From positions 183,279 to 247,278 of the forward strand of contig JAHEZD010000001.1 in assembly GCA_023251255.1 (NCBI GenBank): a DNA stretch of 64,000 bases, given 5' to 3'. Source of the DNA: Chitinophagaceae bacterium (lineage in GTDB: Bacteria > Bacteroidota > Bacteroidia > Chitinophagales > Chitinophagaceae). The position numbers and the translations under genes are program-made. The notes under the pieces are model-generated. The model was given only the letters and a program-made list of their open reading frames with translations, was not told where the DNA came from and did not search any database. Each line of letters starts with the position of its first letter. Position 1 is the stretch's first letter. This document shows positions 26,075 to 35,741 of the stretch, one piece after another.

Positions 26075-26230
26075 CTATTTTAATCCTCTCTCGTCAGAAA
26101 CAGAAAGTTTCTTACGGCCTTTCGCCCTGCGGCTAGCTAACACCTTACGTCCATTAGCAGTTTCCATGCGTTTACGGAACCCGTGAACACTTTTCCTGCG
26201 GCGTGTATGTGGTTGAAAAGTTTGTTTCAT
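26075..26230 (-). CDS. rpmH: 50S ribosomal protein L34
   Basis: A 51-residue highly basic ribosomal protein. The frame begins [20 protein letters not shown] and continues with [24 protein letters not shown], the universal L34 signature. The start is the ATG at 26228-26230. It lies upstream of rnpA as in most bacteria, but here a terminator and a repeat element intervene. Confidence 0.97.
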   Translation of the reverse strand: MKQTFQPHTRRRKSVHGFRKRMETANGRKVLASRRAKGRKKLSVSDERGLK

Positions 26231-26427
26231 TGTTGTTTAATTTTACTTGCTCTACAAATTTTGTTTCAACTACAACTGTGGTCACCATACCACTGTTTTT
26301 GTGAAAGGATGGCGAAGATAGGGGGATACAGGCAATTGGCAAAGACGGAAGCAAAGAATTTTTTGCGGAATGGGCAGTGGAACCTTTGTTGGGCTTTGGT
26401 TGTACCGCACCCTTATACTGCACTACG

Positions 26428-27261
26428 TTATTGAGCAGATAGGTCCAAATGCATCGAATTTACTTTTTTACCAAAGAAAACTCCAGCTTGGTTATCAAAA
26501 TCATCAATGGAATCAGTTGTGTAAAACGCCAGTTTTCCATTCTTAGTGCAACTTTTTTCCATTTCAGCATGACGTTGCAGGTAATCTTTCAAACTATTGG
26601 CCACTATTTCCCCCTGTGATACAACCTGTGTACTGGCAGGAACAAACTGCTTTATCTTATCAATCAGCAAGGGATAATGGGTACATGCCAACAATATGGT
26701 ATCAATCTTTGGGGATTGCTGAAGCAGGGCATCAATGTATTCCTCCACAAAAAAATCGGCCCCCTTGCTTCGATGTTCATTGTTTTCTATTAATGGCACC
26801 CACATGGGGCAAGCTTGCTGGAACACCCTTATTCCTGGATAGAATTTCTCCATTTCAATAGGGTAGGAGTTGGACAGTACCGTTCCCTTTGTACCCAGAA
26901 CGCCCACATTTTTTGTTTGGGAGTAGTTACCAATAATTTCGGTTGTTGGCCTTATAACACCCAATACCCGTCTTGAACCATTCATTTTGGGGAGGTCATT
27001 TTGCTGGATGGTCCGAAGAGCTTTTGCTGATGCTGTATTGCAAGCGAGGATAACCAAGGGGCATCCTTGTTTAAAAAACCATTGTACAGCTTCTAGGGTA
27101 TAATGATAAACTGTTTCAAAACTGCGTGTACCATAAGGTGCGCGTGCATTATCGCCCATGTACAGGTAATCATATTGCGGCAGTTTGTTGACTATTTCCT
27201 TTAAGACAGTCAGGCCACCATAACCACTGTCAAAAACACCAATTGGACCTTGTTCATGCAT
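26428..27261 (-). CDS. murI: Glutamate racemase
   Basis: Makes D-glutamate for peptidoglycan. The 277-residue protein has GVFDSGYGGLTVL (residues 8-20), the first catalytic cysteine in LACNTASA (Cys74), and the second in LLACTHYPLL (about residue 190). The ATG at 27261 fits the family start; the in-frame codon at 27282 adds unrelated residues. A terminator of the upstream skp genes and a near-consensus -7 box (TATTTTTA, ending 4 nt before the ATG) precede it, so it is probably transcribed on its own although it is last in the envelope cluster. Confidence 0.96.
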   Translation of the reverse strand: MHEQGPIGVFDSGYGGLTVLKEIVNKLPQYDYLYMGDNARAPYGTRSFETVYHYTLEAVQWFFKQGCPLVILACNTASAKALRTIQQNDLPKMNGSRRVLGVIRPTTEIIGNYSQTKNVGVLGTKGTVLSNSYPIEMEKFYPGIRVFQQACPMWVPLIENNEHRSKGADFFVEEYIDALLQQSPKIDTILLACTHYPLLIDKIKQFVPASTQVVSQGEIVANSLKDYLQRHAEMEKSCTKNGKLAFYTTDSIDDFDNQAGVFFGKKVNSMHLDLSAQ

Positions 27262-27272
27262 ACTGTAAAAAT

Positions 27273-27305
27273 AAAGAACCATCCCGATGTAGGGGATGGT
27301 TCTTT
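27273..27305 (-). terminator. Terminator after the skp genes, abutting the murI promoter
   Basis: Perfect 13-bp stem (27273-27285 with 27293-27305) and a 7-nt loop; on the minus strand it is followed by TATTTTTA. That T-rich tail is at the same time a -7-like box for murI. Confidence 0.85.
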
Positions 27306-27330
27306 AATAATTTGATCTGTCTATAGTAAA

Positions 27331-27951
27331 CTAGTTCCTTTTAGGAGCTGGTTTTGTTGCAGGCTTATTGCCACCAGCAGGTGTTCCCTTATCGCTACCA
27401 CCACCTTGGGCCTGCCTAATGGCATCTTCCACATCCTTAGGTAAAGGAAGCTTCAGTTTCTGTGCCACTTTAATGGATAGGTTATCCAATGGCGGAGCAA
27501 GTAGGAAAACATCGCTCTTCATTACGTGGGTGTATTTTTGTTCCTTGATGATTTCATCCAATGCTGCATATACCTTTTGCTTGTAAGGCAATAGAATTTC
27601 TTCTTGTTTCTGTTGCAGCCTTTGTTGCTGGTATTGGTTCCAATTCTGGATCTTGTAGAAATGTGTAGCAATCTCTTTTTTCATGATAGCTTTCACAGAT
27701 GGGTTCAGCTTTGGTGAATCAACCTTGAAAGTGCTGTCCTTTACTTGGTATTGGGACAGTTCATAATCATATTCGGGCCTCAAGGAATCGTTTACATACT
27801 GTTGCAGAACGGAGTCCGCTCTTTGTTGCAGGCCAGGGATTAAACCAAGTACGCTCTCTTCGTCAAAAGAACCTATTTTGATTTGGGCATTTGTTTTTGT
27901 TGATAGGAAGCTTAATGCTAAAGCTAAACACACGAATAAAACTTTCTTCAT
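27331..27951 (-). CDS. OmpH/Skp-family periplasmic chaperone, second copy
   Basis: A 206-residue protein with signal peptide (MKKVLFVCLALALSFLSTKTNAQ) and a long charged helical region rich in Gln and Lys (about 60-165), the tentacle-forming part of Skp/OmpH chaperones that hold unfolded outer-membrane proteins. It ends with a low-complexity Gly/Lys/Pro tail. It lies 37 bp after the first Skp-like gene and shares its transcript with bamA, matching the usual Bacteroidota order bamA-ompH-ompH-murI. Confidence 0.85.
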   Translation of the reverse strand: MKKVLFVCLALALSFLSTKTNAQIKIGSFDEESVLGLIPGLQQRADSVLQQYVNDSLRPEYDYELSQYQVKDSTFKVDSPKLNPSVKAIMKKEIATHFYKIQNWNQYQQQRLQQKQEEILLPYKQKVYAALDEIIKEQKYTHVMKSDVFLLAPPLDNLSIKVAQKLKLPLPKDVEDAIRQAQGGGSDKGTPAGGNKPATKPAPKRN

Positions 27952-27988
27952 TGTTGTGATTTTATTTAAACTGTTTAAGTGGTTTGAT

Positions 27989-28501
27989 TTATTGTTTAAT
28001 GCCTAATTCTCTAAGTATGTCTTCGCTCTTATCAATTTTAGGGTCGGCAAATATAACGGTAATTCCTTCACTTTTGTCCAGGATGAAATCGTACCCACGG
28101 CCCACTGCAATTTTCTGTACAGCCGTGTAAACTTTGTCCTGTATGGGTTTTACCAATTTCTGCCTTTCCTTGAAAAGGTCGCCTTCGTATCCAAAACGCT
28201 TTTTTTGGAGGTCACGCACTTCTTTTTCTTTATTGAACAGCTCGTCTTCCCTTTTCTTTTTCAGCTCCTCGCTCAGCATGAACTGTTCCGCTTCATAATT
28301 CTTGTACATTTTGTCCAACTGTGCCTGCTTATCGTCAATTTCCTTTTGCCATTGGTCGCTGATGACCTTCAATTTTTTATCTGCATCCTTGTATTCCGGC
28401 ATTTTGTCCAAAATATATTTGGTATCAATAATGGCGTAACGTTGGGCAAATGTCACTGTTCCAAGCATTACCAAGCTTAAAACCAAAATAATTTTTTTCA
28501 T
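27989..28501 (-). CDS. OmpH/Skp-family periplasmic chaperone, first copy
   Basis: A 170-residue protein with a signal peptide (MKKIILVLSLVMLGTVTFAQ), then RYAIIDTKYILDKMPEYKDADKKL, a long coiled coil rich in Lys/Glu/Gln (about 45-120), and a C-terminal beta segment (YDFILDKSEGITVIFA). This is the OmpH/Skp layout. Acts in the periplasm, delivering beta-barrel proteins to BamA, whose gene ends 32 bp upstream. Start is the ATG at 28501. Confidence 0.92.
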   Translation of the reverse strand: MKKIILVLSLVMLGTVTFAQRYAIIDTKYILDKMPEYKDADKKLKVISDQWQKEIDDKQAQLDKMYKNYEAEQFMLSEELKKKREDELFNKEKEVRDLQKKRFGYEGDLFKERQKLVKPIQDKVYTAVQKIAVGRGYDFILDKSEGITVIFADPKIDKSEDILRELGIKQ

Positions 28502-28533
28502 AACTGTTATGATTTGCAGGTTTACAATATAAG

Positions 28534-31269
28534 TTATTCAGGTTCAAAACCAAGCATAAAGGTGAAACGTGCTGCATCCTTTAATTTATTGGTGCCGTTC
28601 AGCCTATCCAGTCCTATGCCATAATCAAATCCTAATAGTCCAAACATTGGCAAGTAGAAACGCATACCGATACCAACAGACCTACGCAACCTGAATGGGT
28701 TGTATTCCTTTGCACTGTACCAACCATTTGCAGCTTCGTAAAAACCCAGTGCATAAATGGTGCTGCTTGGGTTCAGGCTTAATGGATACCTCAATTCCAG
28801 TACATATTTATTGAAAATGGTAAAGTATTCCGATGCGCCTTGTTGGTCAGGGTTCACTTTGGGGTCCGATGTCTGGTAAACTGGATAGCCTCTTTGTGCA
28901 ATGATGTCGTAACCCAGCAATGCATACTGGTTGCTTAAGCCCGCGTCACCTAATTGGAAACGCTCGAATGGTGAGATTTTCAAGTCGGAATTGAACCTGC
29001 CCAAATATCCAAACTTGGCAGCAGCTTTTAAGATGAACTGCTTGTTCTTTTCTGCCCCACCAGGTTTTCCAATAGGAACATACCATTCGGAGGTCATCCT
29101 CCATTTATGGTATTCAATCCATTTATATGGGTTCGCTGAATTAACGATGCTTTTATCAATCAGGGAGTAAGGCGGCGTAATCTGCAAGCTCAGCAAAAAG
29201 TTGGAGCCACTTGTAGGGAACAAGGGATTGGGGCCAACGGATGAGCGTTGCAAGGAAACCTTAAAGCTTAGATTATTGGAATAACCATTGTTGAAACCTG
29301 GGAGGTTCACTTGGTCTATATAATAATTCTTTAAGTGGTAGCGTGCATAACTCAATCCCATGCTCAGAGAGAAATAGTCATCTGGCCATTTCAATTGCTT
29401 TGCCAAACTAACAGAAACACCTGTTGTTTTGATATAGGAACTATTGGCGGCGTCACTTGTATAAGTACCTGTTACAGGGTCATAGGCATTAGCAAATTTT
29501 GTATCGAAAATGGAGAAAGTGAAGCCATTTCTTTTCTTGCCACCCAACCAAGGTTCGGTGAATGAGAAGTTATAGGAACGGAATGCACGTCCATTACTTT
29601 GTACACGTAAGCTTACTTTTTGACCATCACCCATTGGTAATGGATCCCAAGCAGACTTCTTGAAAATATTCTTTAAGGAAAAGTTGTTGAATGTGATACC
29701 AACTGTTCCTGTCAAACCAATACCACCGCCCCAGCCGGCGCTCAATTCCAATTGGTCACTTGATTTTTCTTCCAATTGCCAAGTTACGTCAACGGTTCCA
29801 TCTTCTTGATTGGGAACAATGTTGGGGTTTATTTTTTCTTGGTTGAAGTAGTTCAGTTGGCCCAATTCCCTTTGGGACCGGATTAAATCTGAACGGCTGA
29901 ATTTCTCGCCGGGCAATGTTCTCAGTTCACGCCTGATAACGTATTCCTTTGTCTTGTCGTTTCCTGTTATCTTAATGTTTTTCCAAGTTGCCTGCGGGCC
30001 TTCAACTACACGGATCTCGTAATCGATGGTGTCATTGTAAACTGCAGTTTCAATGGGCTCTGTCCTAAAGAAAAGGTAGCCGTCATCCATATAAAGGCCA
30101 CTGATGTCGCCTCCTTCTGGGGAAAGGTTCTTGCCTAGCCTCTTGTTCAAAATTTCAAGGTTGTAGTCATCGCCTTTACGGATGCCTAAAATGGTTGTTA
30201 GTGTGGAATCGGAATATTTTGTATTGCCCCTCCAACGAATGTCACCAAAGTAATACTTGTGACCTTCGTTTATCTTGATCCCAATATTTATATTGCCCTG
30301 TTTGTTGGTATCAATAGCGGATTTGCCATCAAAAACAGCATCCCTGTAGCCGAGTGCATTGTAGTATTCAAGCAATTTTTCTTTATCCTCCTCAAATTTC
30401 TTTTCATTGAATTTTGCTGAAGCAAAGAGCTTTATCCTTATATAGGGATCCAGTACCTTCTTTGTTTTGCTGAAAGTCAGGTAGCCTTTCTCCATCATGT
30501 AATCACTAAATGTATATACTTGACCCGAAGAGTATTTGCCTTTATCATCCGGTTTCCTTAAAGTAAGCCTGGACATTTCCTTCGTGTCCTTCATCTGCTT
30601 TTTCAACTTCAATGCATCAACGGTATTGCCAACAAAGGCGATATTGTTGATACGTACCTTGTTGCCTTTGTCAACATAAAACAAAAGGAGCACACTGTTG
30701 CCCAGAACAGTATCTGTCTTGGCATCTATCCTCACTTTTACATTCAGGTATGATTTTTCAGCATAGTATTTTGTGATAGCTTCAATAGCTGAACGTTTCA
30801 TGTTCTCTGTAACAATCCTGTTAACAACCAGTCCAGTTTTCCCCATTAAATCTTCTTTCTCGCCTTTCTTTACGCCTATGAACTCAAATTTGGATAAACG
30901 TGGCCTTTCAGTAACATTGATTTCAATGGTTATATTTTTTCCCTCCAGTTTGGTAATGTAGATCTGCACATCGCTGAAATAGTTTTGCCCCCACAGTTTA
31001 TTGATGGCTTTTGCAAAACCATCACCGCCGGGTATCAGCACTTCATCGCCAATGTTCAATCCGGAAATGGAAACAAGCAGGTTCTCATCGAAGAACTTAT
31101 TGCCAGTGACCTTGATGCCGGCAATCTTGTATTTCTTGGGTGTTTTTTGATTGAAGAGATTGACCAAATCAACATCAACCGAAGTAACGGTTGTATCTTG
31201 GGCAAAAGCCACAGAACTGATAAAACAAGTAATGATAGCTAATACTGAAATTTTGTACACTTTGTGCAT
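28534..31269 (-). CDS. bamA: Outer membrane protein assembly factor BamA
   Basis: Central Omp85 component of the machine that inserts beta-barrels into the outer membrane. The 911-residue protein has a signal peptide (ending VAFAQ), a periplasmic POTRA series (about 45-480; for example KIAGIKVTGNKFFDENLL) and a C-terminal 16-strand barrel with the Omp85 segments RRSVGIGMRFYLPMFGLLGFDYG and FTFMLGFEPE. It is somewhat longer than the E. coli protein, as usual in Bacteroidota. It lies between uppS and the skp genes. Confidence 0.96.
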   Translation of the reverse strand: MHKVYKISVLAIITCFISSVAFAQDTTVTSVDVDLVNLFNQKTPKKYKIAGIKVTGNKFFDENLLVSISGLNIGDEVLIPGGDGFAKAINKLWGQNYFSDVQIYITKLEGKNITIEINVTERPRLSKFEFIGVKKGEKEDLMGKTGLVVNRIVTENMKRSAIEAITKYYAEKSYLNVKVRIDAKTDTVLGNSVLLLFYVDKGNKVRINNIAFVGNTVDALKLKKQMKDTKEMSRLTLRKPDDKGKYSSGQVYTFSDYMMEKGYLTFSKTKKVLDPYIRIKLFASAKFNEKKFEEDKEKLLEYYNALGYRDAVFDGKSAIDTNKQGNINIGIKINEGHKYYFGDIRWRGNTKYSDSTLTTILGIRKGDDYNLEILNKRLGKNLSPEGGDISGLYMDDGYLFFRTEPIETAVYNDTIDYEIRVVEGPQATWKNIKITGNDKTKEYVIRRELRTLPGEKFSRSDLIRSQRELGQLNYFNQEKINPNIVPNQEDGTVDVTWQLEEKSSDQLELSAGWGGGIGLTGTVGITFNNFSLKNIFKKSAWDPLPMGDGQKVSLRVQSNGRAFRSYNFSFTEPWLGGKKRNGFTFSIFDTKFANAYDPVTGTYTSDAANSSYIKTTGVSVSLAKQLKWPDDYFSLSMGLSYARYHLKNYYIDQVNLPGFNNGYSNNLSFKVSLQRSSVGPNPLFPTSGSNFLLSLQITPPYSLIDKSIVNSANPYKWIEYHKWRMTSEWYVPIGKPGGAEKNKQFILKAAAKFGYLGRFNSDLKISPFERFQLGDAGLSNQYALLGYDIIAQRGYPVYQTSDPKVNPDQQGASEYFTIFNKYVLELRYPLSLNPSSTIYALGFYEAANGWYSAKEYNPFRLRRSVGIGMRFYLPMFGLLGFDYGIGLDRLNGTNKLKDAARFTFMLGFEPE

Positions 31270-31404
31270 CCGGCTTTTGTTTGTGTTTGGAGGCTGAAAT
31301 AGCTAAGGGAAGCGGTTTCCAGCAGTTGTTATTCGGTTTAAGTGGGGCAAATTAACGGGATTTCTGAAAAGTGTTTGTTAAATCACCATGTATAGGGGTT
31401 ATTA

Positions 31405-32169
31405 TTAGCTTAACTGTGGGGTTCCAGACTGCACTTGTTTGCCAGTTTTGCCAAATCTCCTTTCCCTGTTCTGAAAATCGAGAATGGCTTCATACAGATT
31501 TTCTTTCCTGAAATCAGGCCATCTTGTATTGGTAAAATAGAGTTCTGCATAAGCTAATTGATAAAGCAAGAAATTACTGATACGGTATTCTCCACTGGTA
31601 CGGATCATTAGTTCCGGATCAGGGAAATTGCTTGTGGTTAAGTATCGCTGAATGGTATTTTGGTCAATGGTTTCTGGATTAAGCTTGCCAGCTTGGACAT
31701 CGAAGCCAATCAATTTCACGGCATTCATCAATTCCCAACGGCTGCTATAGCTTAATGCCATAATCAAATTGAGGCCAGTGTTATGACTGGTCATTTCAAG
31801 GGCTTCCATCAACTCGTTATAGGCAAATTCAGGTAGCATCTTCATGTCGCCAATGACGTGCAATTTGATATTGTTCTTATTGAGAATTGGGACTTCTTTA
31901 CGGATTGTATCAACCAATAAAGCCATTAAGCCATCTACTTCATTCTGCGGTCTGTCCCAATTTTCTGTGCTGAAAGCATAGAGGGTAAGGTATTGAATGC
32001 CCAGTTCTGCACTGCCTTCAACAATGTTACGGACACTTTCCACCCCATGAAAATGGCCAAATAAACGGTCCTCACCTTTTTCTTCTGCCCACCTACCATT
32101 ACCATCCATAATGATGGCAATATGTTTTGGCAAGCGTTGCTTATCAATTTTGCCTAAAAGTTCGTCCAT
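31405..32169 (-). CDS. uppS: Isoprenyl transferase (undecaprenyl diphosphate synthase)
   Basis: Cis-prenyltransferase that makes the C55 lipid carrier for peptidoglycan and polysaccharide export. The 254-residue protein has HIAIIMDGNGRWA (catalytic Asp22), GHFHGVESVRNIV, LTLYAFSTENW, and the C-terminal PDPELMIRTSGEYRISNFLLYQLAYAELYFT with RRFGKTG. A -7 box TACTTTTG lies at 32192-32199 on the minus strand, so it can be transcribed from its own promoter as well as with upstream genes. Confidence 0.97.
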   Translation of the reverse strand: MDELLGKIDKQRLPKHIAIIMDGNGRWAEEKGEDRLFGHFHGVESVRNIVEGSAELGIQYLTLYAFSTENWDRPQNEVDGLMALLVDTIRKEVPILNKNNIKLHVIGDMKMLPEFAYNELMEALEMTSHNTGLNLIMALSYSSRWELMNAVKLIGFDVQAGKLNPETIDQNTIQRYLTTSNFPDPELMIRTSGEYRISNFLLYQLAYAELYFTNTRWPDFRKENLYEAILDFQNRERRFGKTGKQVQSGTPQLS

Positions 32170-32269
32170 ACCAAGTACAGTGTTTATTGGGCAAAAGTAA
32201 CAAAATGCAGGTGTAGTAAGGAGAATACCTTTTGTTTAATGAAAATGAAAAGCAATGGGGAAATTGGAA

Positions 32270-33130
32270 CTAATTTTTTGGGCAGCGATAAGAGGAGATA
32301 TTAAAAGATATACCGACCATAATAGTTGCGTAACTATCTTTTTGGGAGCTATTGCCACGTTGCCTGCCCTTAATTCCAATAGGAGTACCCCATTCATAGC
32401 TTCTATCCTGCAATAAATAGGCAGTAGAGGGATTCCCATTGGGATCCGCAGGAAATGCATCCGGAGCATAAAGCCCACTAACATCATCCAAATAATCAGT
32501 GGTTGTAAAGCGGTAACTAACTTCCCCAAAAATGTTTATTTTTTCGTTGATGCCATATTTTAGGCCTAGCCCCAACGGAAAGCAGATGGCCATGGAGCCA
32601 TAGGGTTTTCTATCAGGATAGGCCGCACTTCCCTGGCCCTCGGTTCCTATGGACCGCAAAAAATATTTTTGCCCATTAAGATATGCAAATGGGTCGAAAG
32701 TAAACGCACCTATACCTAAGGACACATAAGGAGTATACCTGTATTCTGGAAATTCTGGTTGAAAACGGAAAAAATTGAAATCTCCGCTTAAGCTTAGTTC
32801 CCAAATATTACTGTTGAAACTAAGGTTGCGTATTTTTTTTGTTCTGTTGTCATTGAAGCCTGTGTACTTATCCGCATAACCTACAAAAGCATAATTGGCA
32901 GCAACTTTAATGCCCACATAATTATTGAACTGTTTCCTGAAAAAAACGCCTGCTGCAAATTTGGGCTTGGCATTATAAAGCTTCATCCCTGCGGTTAAAT
33001 CACCCAAATAATGTGCAGCACCTACTGATACCCCAAATTCGCCTTCATGCACAAAGGCTTCCATCAATTGGGCCCTGGTAACCAAAGTGCTACTTATAAT
33101 CAATACAGTAAAGGCAATTTTTTTAAGCAT
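32270..33130 (-). CDS. porG: PorG-like (DUF6089) outer-membrane beta-barrel protein
   Basis: A 286-residue protein with a signal peptide (MLKKIAFTVLIISSTLVTRAQ) and alternating beta-strand pattern: GEFGVSVGAAHYLGDLT, GVFFRKQFNNYVGIK, ELSLSGDFNFF, YTPYVSLGIGAFTF and GLGLKYGINEKINIFGEVSYRFT. This matches the DUF6089 family, which includes PorG, an outer-membrane barrel of the type IX secretion system whose gene also lies next to uppS and bamA in Porphyromonas. The start is the ATG at 33130; an earlier in-frame codon at 33160 would precede the signal peptide. A role in T9SS is by family and synteny. Confidence 0.75.
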   Translation of the reverse strand: MLKKIAFTVLIISSTLVTRAQLMEAFVHEGEFGVSVGAAHYLGDLTAGMKLYNAKPKFAAGVFFRKQFNNYVGIKVAANYAFVGYADKYTGFNDNRTKKIRNLSFNSNIWELSLSGDFNFFRFQPEFPEYRYTPYVSLGIGAFTFDPFAYLNGQKYFLRSIGTEGQGSAAYPDRKPYGSMAICFPLGLGLKYGINEKINIFGEVSYRFTTTDYLDDVSGLYAPDAFPADPNGNPSTAYLLQDRSYEWGTPIGIKGRQRGNSSQKDSYATIMVGISFNISSYRCPKN

Positions 33131-33226
33131 TTTGTGCAAAGTATTGTTTGAATAACGCAAAGTTGTCCTTTTTCTTATTTTGGGAATGCTAAATTATGAG
33201 ATGCAATTTCTTTGCTTATTGCTGCA

Positions 33227-34105
33227 TCAGTTACGTTTATCCATTCCCCAGGTTAACTTATTCCTTAAAGTTGAAAGGAAGCTCCCCTCGTTTAAGCGTA
33301 CCAGCTTTACGGTAAACTTCTCTTTTTTAACTGCTAGTTGAATATCCTTGTCAACTATTTCCCTCCTGGCATCCATGGCACAAATAAACTGGTCTGCCCT
33401 GCCTTCAACTTCAAAGGAAATAATATTGCTATCTGGTACTACAATGGAGCGTACGTTGAGGTTATGAGGCGCTACTGGTGTGATTACAAAACTTGATGAT
33501 TCAGGAAAAACAATGGGGCCATTGCAGCTCATATTGTAACCTGTGGAACCAGTTGGCGTGGATACAATTAAACCATCTGCCCAAAATGTGTTGAGGAATT
33601 CGCCGTTTAAGTAGGTATGGATTTTTATCATGGGTGATATATCCCTTTTGTGAATGGCAAATTCATTCAATGCAAAAGGAGCATCACCGAATAAGGCAAT
33701 ATTGGCATCCAAGTGAATCAACGTTCTTTTATCTACTACAAATGTTTGATTAATAATGGCATCCACTGCACTTGTCATCTCATCCCTATTAATGTTTGCC
33801 AAAAATCCTAAACGCCCAAAGTTTATGCCAAGAAGGGGGATGCCTTTGTCCCTAACCAAGGCAATGGCATCCAGCATGGTGCCATCGCCACCAAGGCTTA
33901 TCAGACATTCGATTTCATCGCCCAAATCTTCATGACTTTGGAAGGAAACCAAGTTTGCTGTTAATGATTCGGGTAATTGGTAGAGCGCCAATAATTGGCT
34001 ATAAATAAGTATTGAAATTTTATGCTTCAATAGCTCTTCCAATAATAGCTGTAAGGGCAATTGTTGCTCAGCATCCAAGCCACGACTATAAATAGCTACT
34101 TTCAT
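33227..34105 (-). CDS. nadK: NAD kinase
   Basis: Phosphorylates NAD to NADP. The 292-residue cytoplasmic protein has the GGDGTML motif (72-78), GINFGRLGFLANI, NEFAIHKRD, the NAD-binding ADGLIVSTPTGSTGYNMSCNGPI, and VAPHNLNVRSIVVPDSN. I use the ATG at 34105, where homology begins; the frame is open much farther upstream into the Omp85-like gene but without family similarity. Lies 96 bp before the porG-like gene on the same strand. Confidence 0.96.
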   Translation of the reverse strand: MKVAIYSRGLDAEQQLPLQLLLEELLKHKISILIYSQLLALYQLPESLTANLVSFQSHEDLGDEIECLISLGGDGTMLDAIALVRDKGIPLLGINFGRLGFLANINRDEMTSAVDAIINQTFVVDKRTLIHLDANIALFGDAPFALNEFAIHKRDISPMIKIHTYLNGEFLNTFWADGLIVSTPTGSTGYNMSCNGPIVFPESSSFVITPVAPHNLNVRSIVVPDSNIISFEVEGRADQFICAMDARREIVDKDIQLAVKKEKFTVKLVRLNEGSFLSTLRNKLTWGMDKRN

Positions 34106-34193
34106 TTGTTGGTTATTGTAATTTATGCTATCAACCCATAGGATAGCAATAAAGCTGGCTAAAGATAATGAGTAATGGTTTGAAAAGTAAAGT

Positions 34194-35609
34194 CTAAAAG
34201 TCGCCCCTTGTCCTGAAAGCGAAGCCCCTGTTGCCAATTTGATTGAAACTATATTCCATTCTGAAAACAAAATCATACACAGAAACCACATCTATTCCTA
34301 TGCCCGTTGTACGGAGGAATGTATTGGAGAATGTGTTCAGGTCTTTATTCTTATTGTAAGCGTAACCCATATCGCCAAAAACTTTCAAATAGAAAGTGAA
34401 CGGTATTTTATCATGTGTTTTTGATTTTATGGGATTTTTGAAAATGTAGGTAAATAGTTTTTGGTAAATAGTTGTATTGCTTAGAAGGCCTACAGTACCA
34501 TCTACTACATAAGATTCCATTCCCCTTAAATAAACATCTCCATAACCCAATAAACCAGAATTGTAATAAGGTTGATCAAAAGGAAGCTTTACAACGGCTA
34601 GATTATGAAATTGAACAAAACTGCTTTTGGTTAAAGCAAGCGCATTTGTTGTTTCCACACTTAGCGAAAAAAGGTTCATGTTTTTAGTAAACCCTCTATT
34701 GGCTATGCCAATTTCATAAGAAAATCCTTTCTTGGGAAAAGGTATATAATCAAGTTTGAAATATTGGATACCTGCACCTACTTCAAGAAAGTTCAGATTG
34801 TTTTTTTGATTGGGAAAATAGTTGGGGTTCAATTTTATAATGGTGTCATCAACCTTGTCCCATGCATAGCCAGACCTTATATAGTACCTATATTTAGAGT
34901 CTGGCCTGAAAGTATAGCCTAAATTGACCCTTTTCACTTCCCTAACAAAATCCGGTTGCTTATAAAAAGCCTGTTTATTGTCAATGGTTTTATAGTTCAA
35001 TTCGCGTTGGCGGCTATAGTTAACATTAATGCTGAATCCTTTTGTCAATGATTTATCTGCAAATGGCTGTGAATAACCAAATGCTATCTGTTGATTGTAG
35101 CCGTTTACCAAGTCAAGACTTACTTTGTCATTTCGCCCACTAGCATTGTTATAGAAAAATTTCAACCCATAGTTCACCCTATCAAAACTTGCTTTCTGTT
35201 CCACAAACCATTGATTGAAATTCCTATCTACCAATTTAAAGTAAGGCAAGGGGAAAAGGTACCACCTCTCCTTTACGTCAATATTTACGTCTGCTATATT
35301 GTTTTTTAAGGATGATACATATACGGTTACGTCTACAAAAAGGGAAGTATTCATTAGTTGTTCCCTTGTAAGTTCCAAGGTCTTCGTAAGGTCATGGGGT
35401 GAAAAATCCTGCCCAATTTTAAATGAAACTTCCCTGAATATGATATAAGGCTTTGTCTTTTTGTTTCCGGAGAGATTGATTTTACCAATTGTATATTGTA
35501 AGGAATCTGCGATTGGGGAATTAGAGGTATCAATTATTATCTTATCCATTTGAGCACTGCAAATGCTGGCAACACATGAAAACAATAAGCAAATGCACAA
35601 ATGCTTCAT
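34194..35609 (-). CDS. BamA/TamA-family (Omp85) outer-membrane protein with a POTRA domain
   Basis: A 471-residue protein with a signal peptide (MKHLCICLLFSCVASICSAQ). One POTRA-like domain follows (about 40-115; IGKINLSGNKKTKPYIIFREVSFKIG ... FVDVTVYVSSLKNNIADVNIDVKERW), then a barrel of about 340 residues ending in a terminal Phe (RTRGDF), the beta-signal needed for insertion. It is far shorter than BamA and has a single POTRA, like minimal Omp85 proteins. Its substrate is unknown. It sits in the envelope cluster between the CBS gene and nadK. Confidence 0.8.
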   Translation of the reverse strand: MKHLCICLLFSCVASICSAQMDKIIIDTSNSPIADSLQYTIGKINLSGNKKTKPYIIFREVSFKIGQDFSPHDLTKTLELTREQLMNTSLFVDVTVYVSSLKNNIADVNIDVKERWYLFPLPYFKLVDRNFNQWFVEQKASFDRVNYGLKFFYNNASGRNDKVSLDLVNGYNQQIAFGYSQPFADKSLTKGFSINVNYSRQRELNYKTIDNKQAFYKQPDFVREVKRVNLGYTFRPDSKYRYYIRSGYAWDKVDDTIIKLNPNYFPNQKNNLNFLEVGAGIQYFKLDYIPFPKKGFSYEIGIANRGFTKNMNLFSLSVETTNALALTKSSFVQFHNLAVVKLPFDQPYYNSGLLGYGDVYLRGMESYVVDGTVGLLSNTTIYQKLFTYIFKNPIKSKTHDKIPFTFYLKVFGDMGYAYNKNKDLNTFSNTFLRTTGIGIDVVSVYDFVFRMEYSFNQIGNRGFAFRTRGDF

Positions 35610-35741
35610 CAGCAGATAAAATTGATTAGTGATTAGTAAATGTAGGGGTTTGGGTTGTACGAAAAGGTGTAGTGCTCAAAAAATTAACAGGTATTCAAAC
35701 TGTTATGAGTTGCTTACTATTGCTCCGCGGTTCCAAGGCTT

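Noticed and set aside
34106-34291. Upstream extension of nadK into the Omp85-like gene
   Set aside because: The frame is open, but the translated part has no NAD kinase similarity and is antisense-free shadow of the upstream gene; the ATG at 34105 fits the family.
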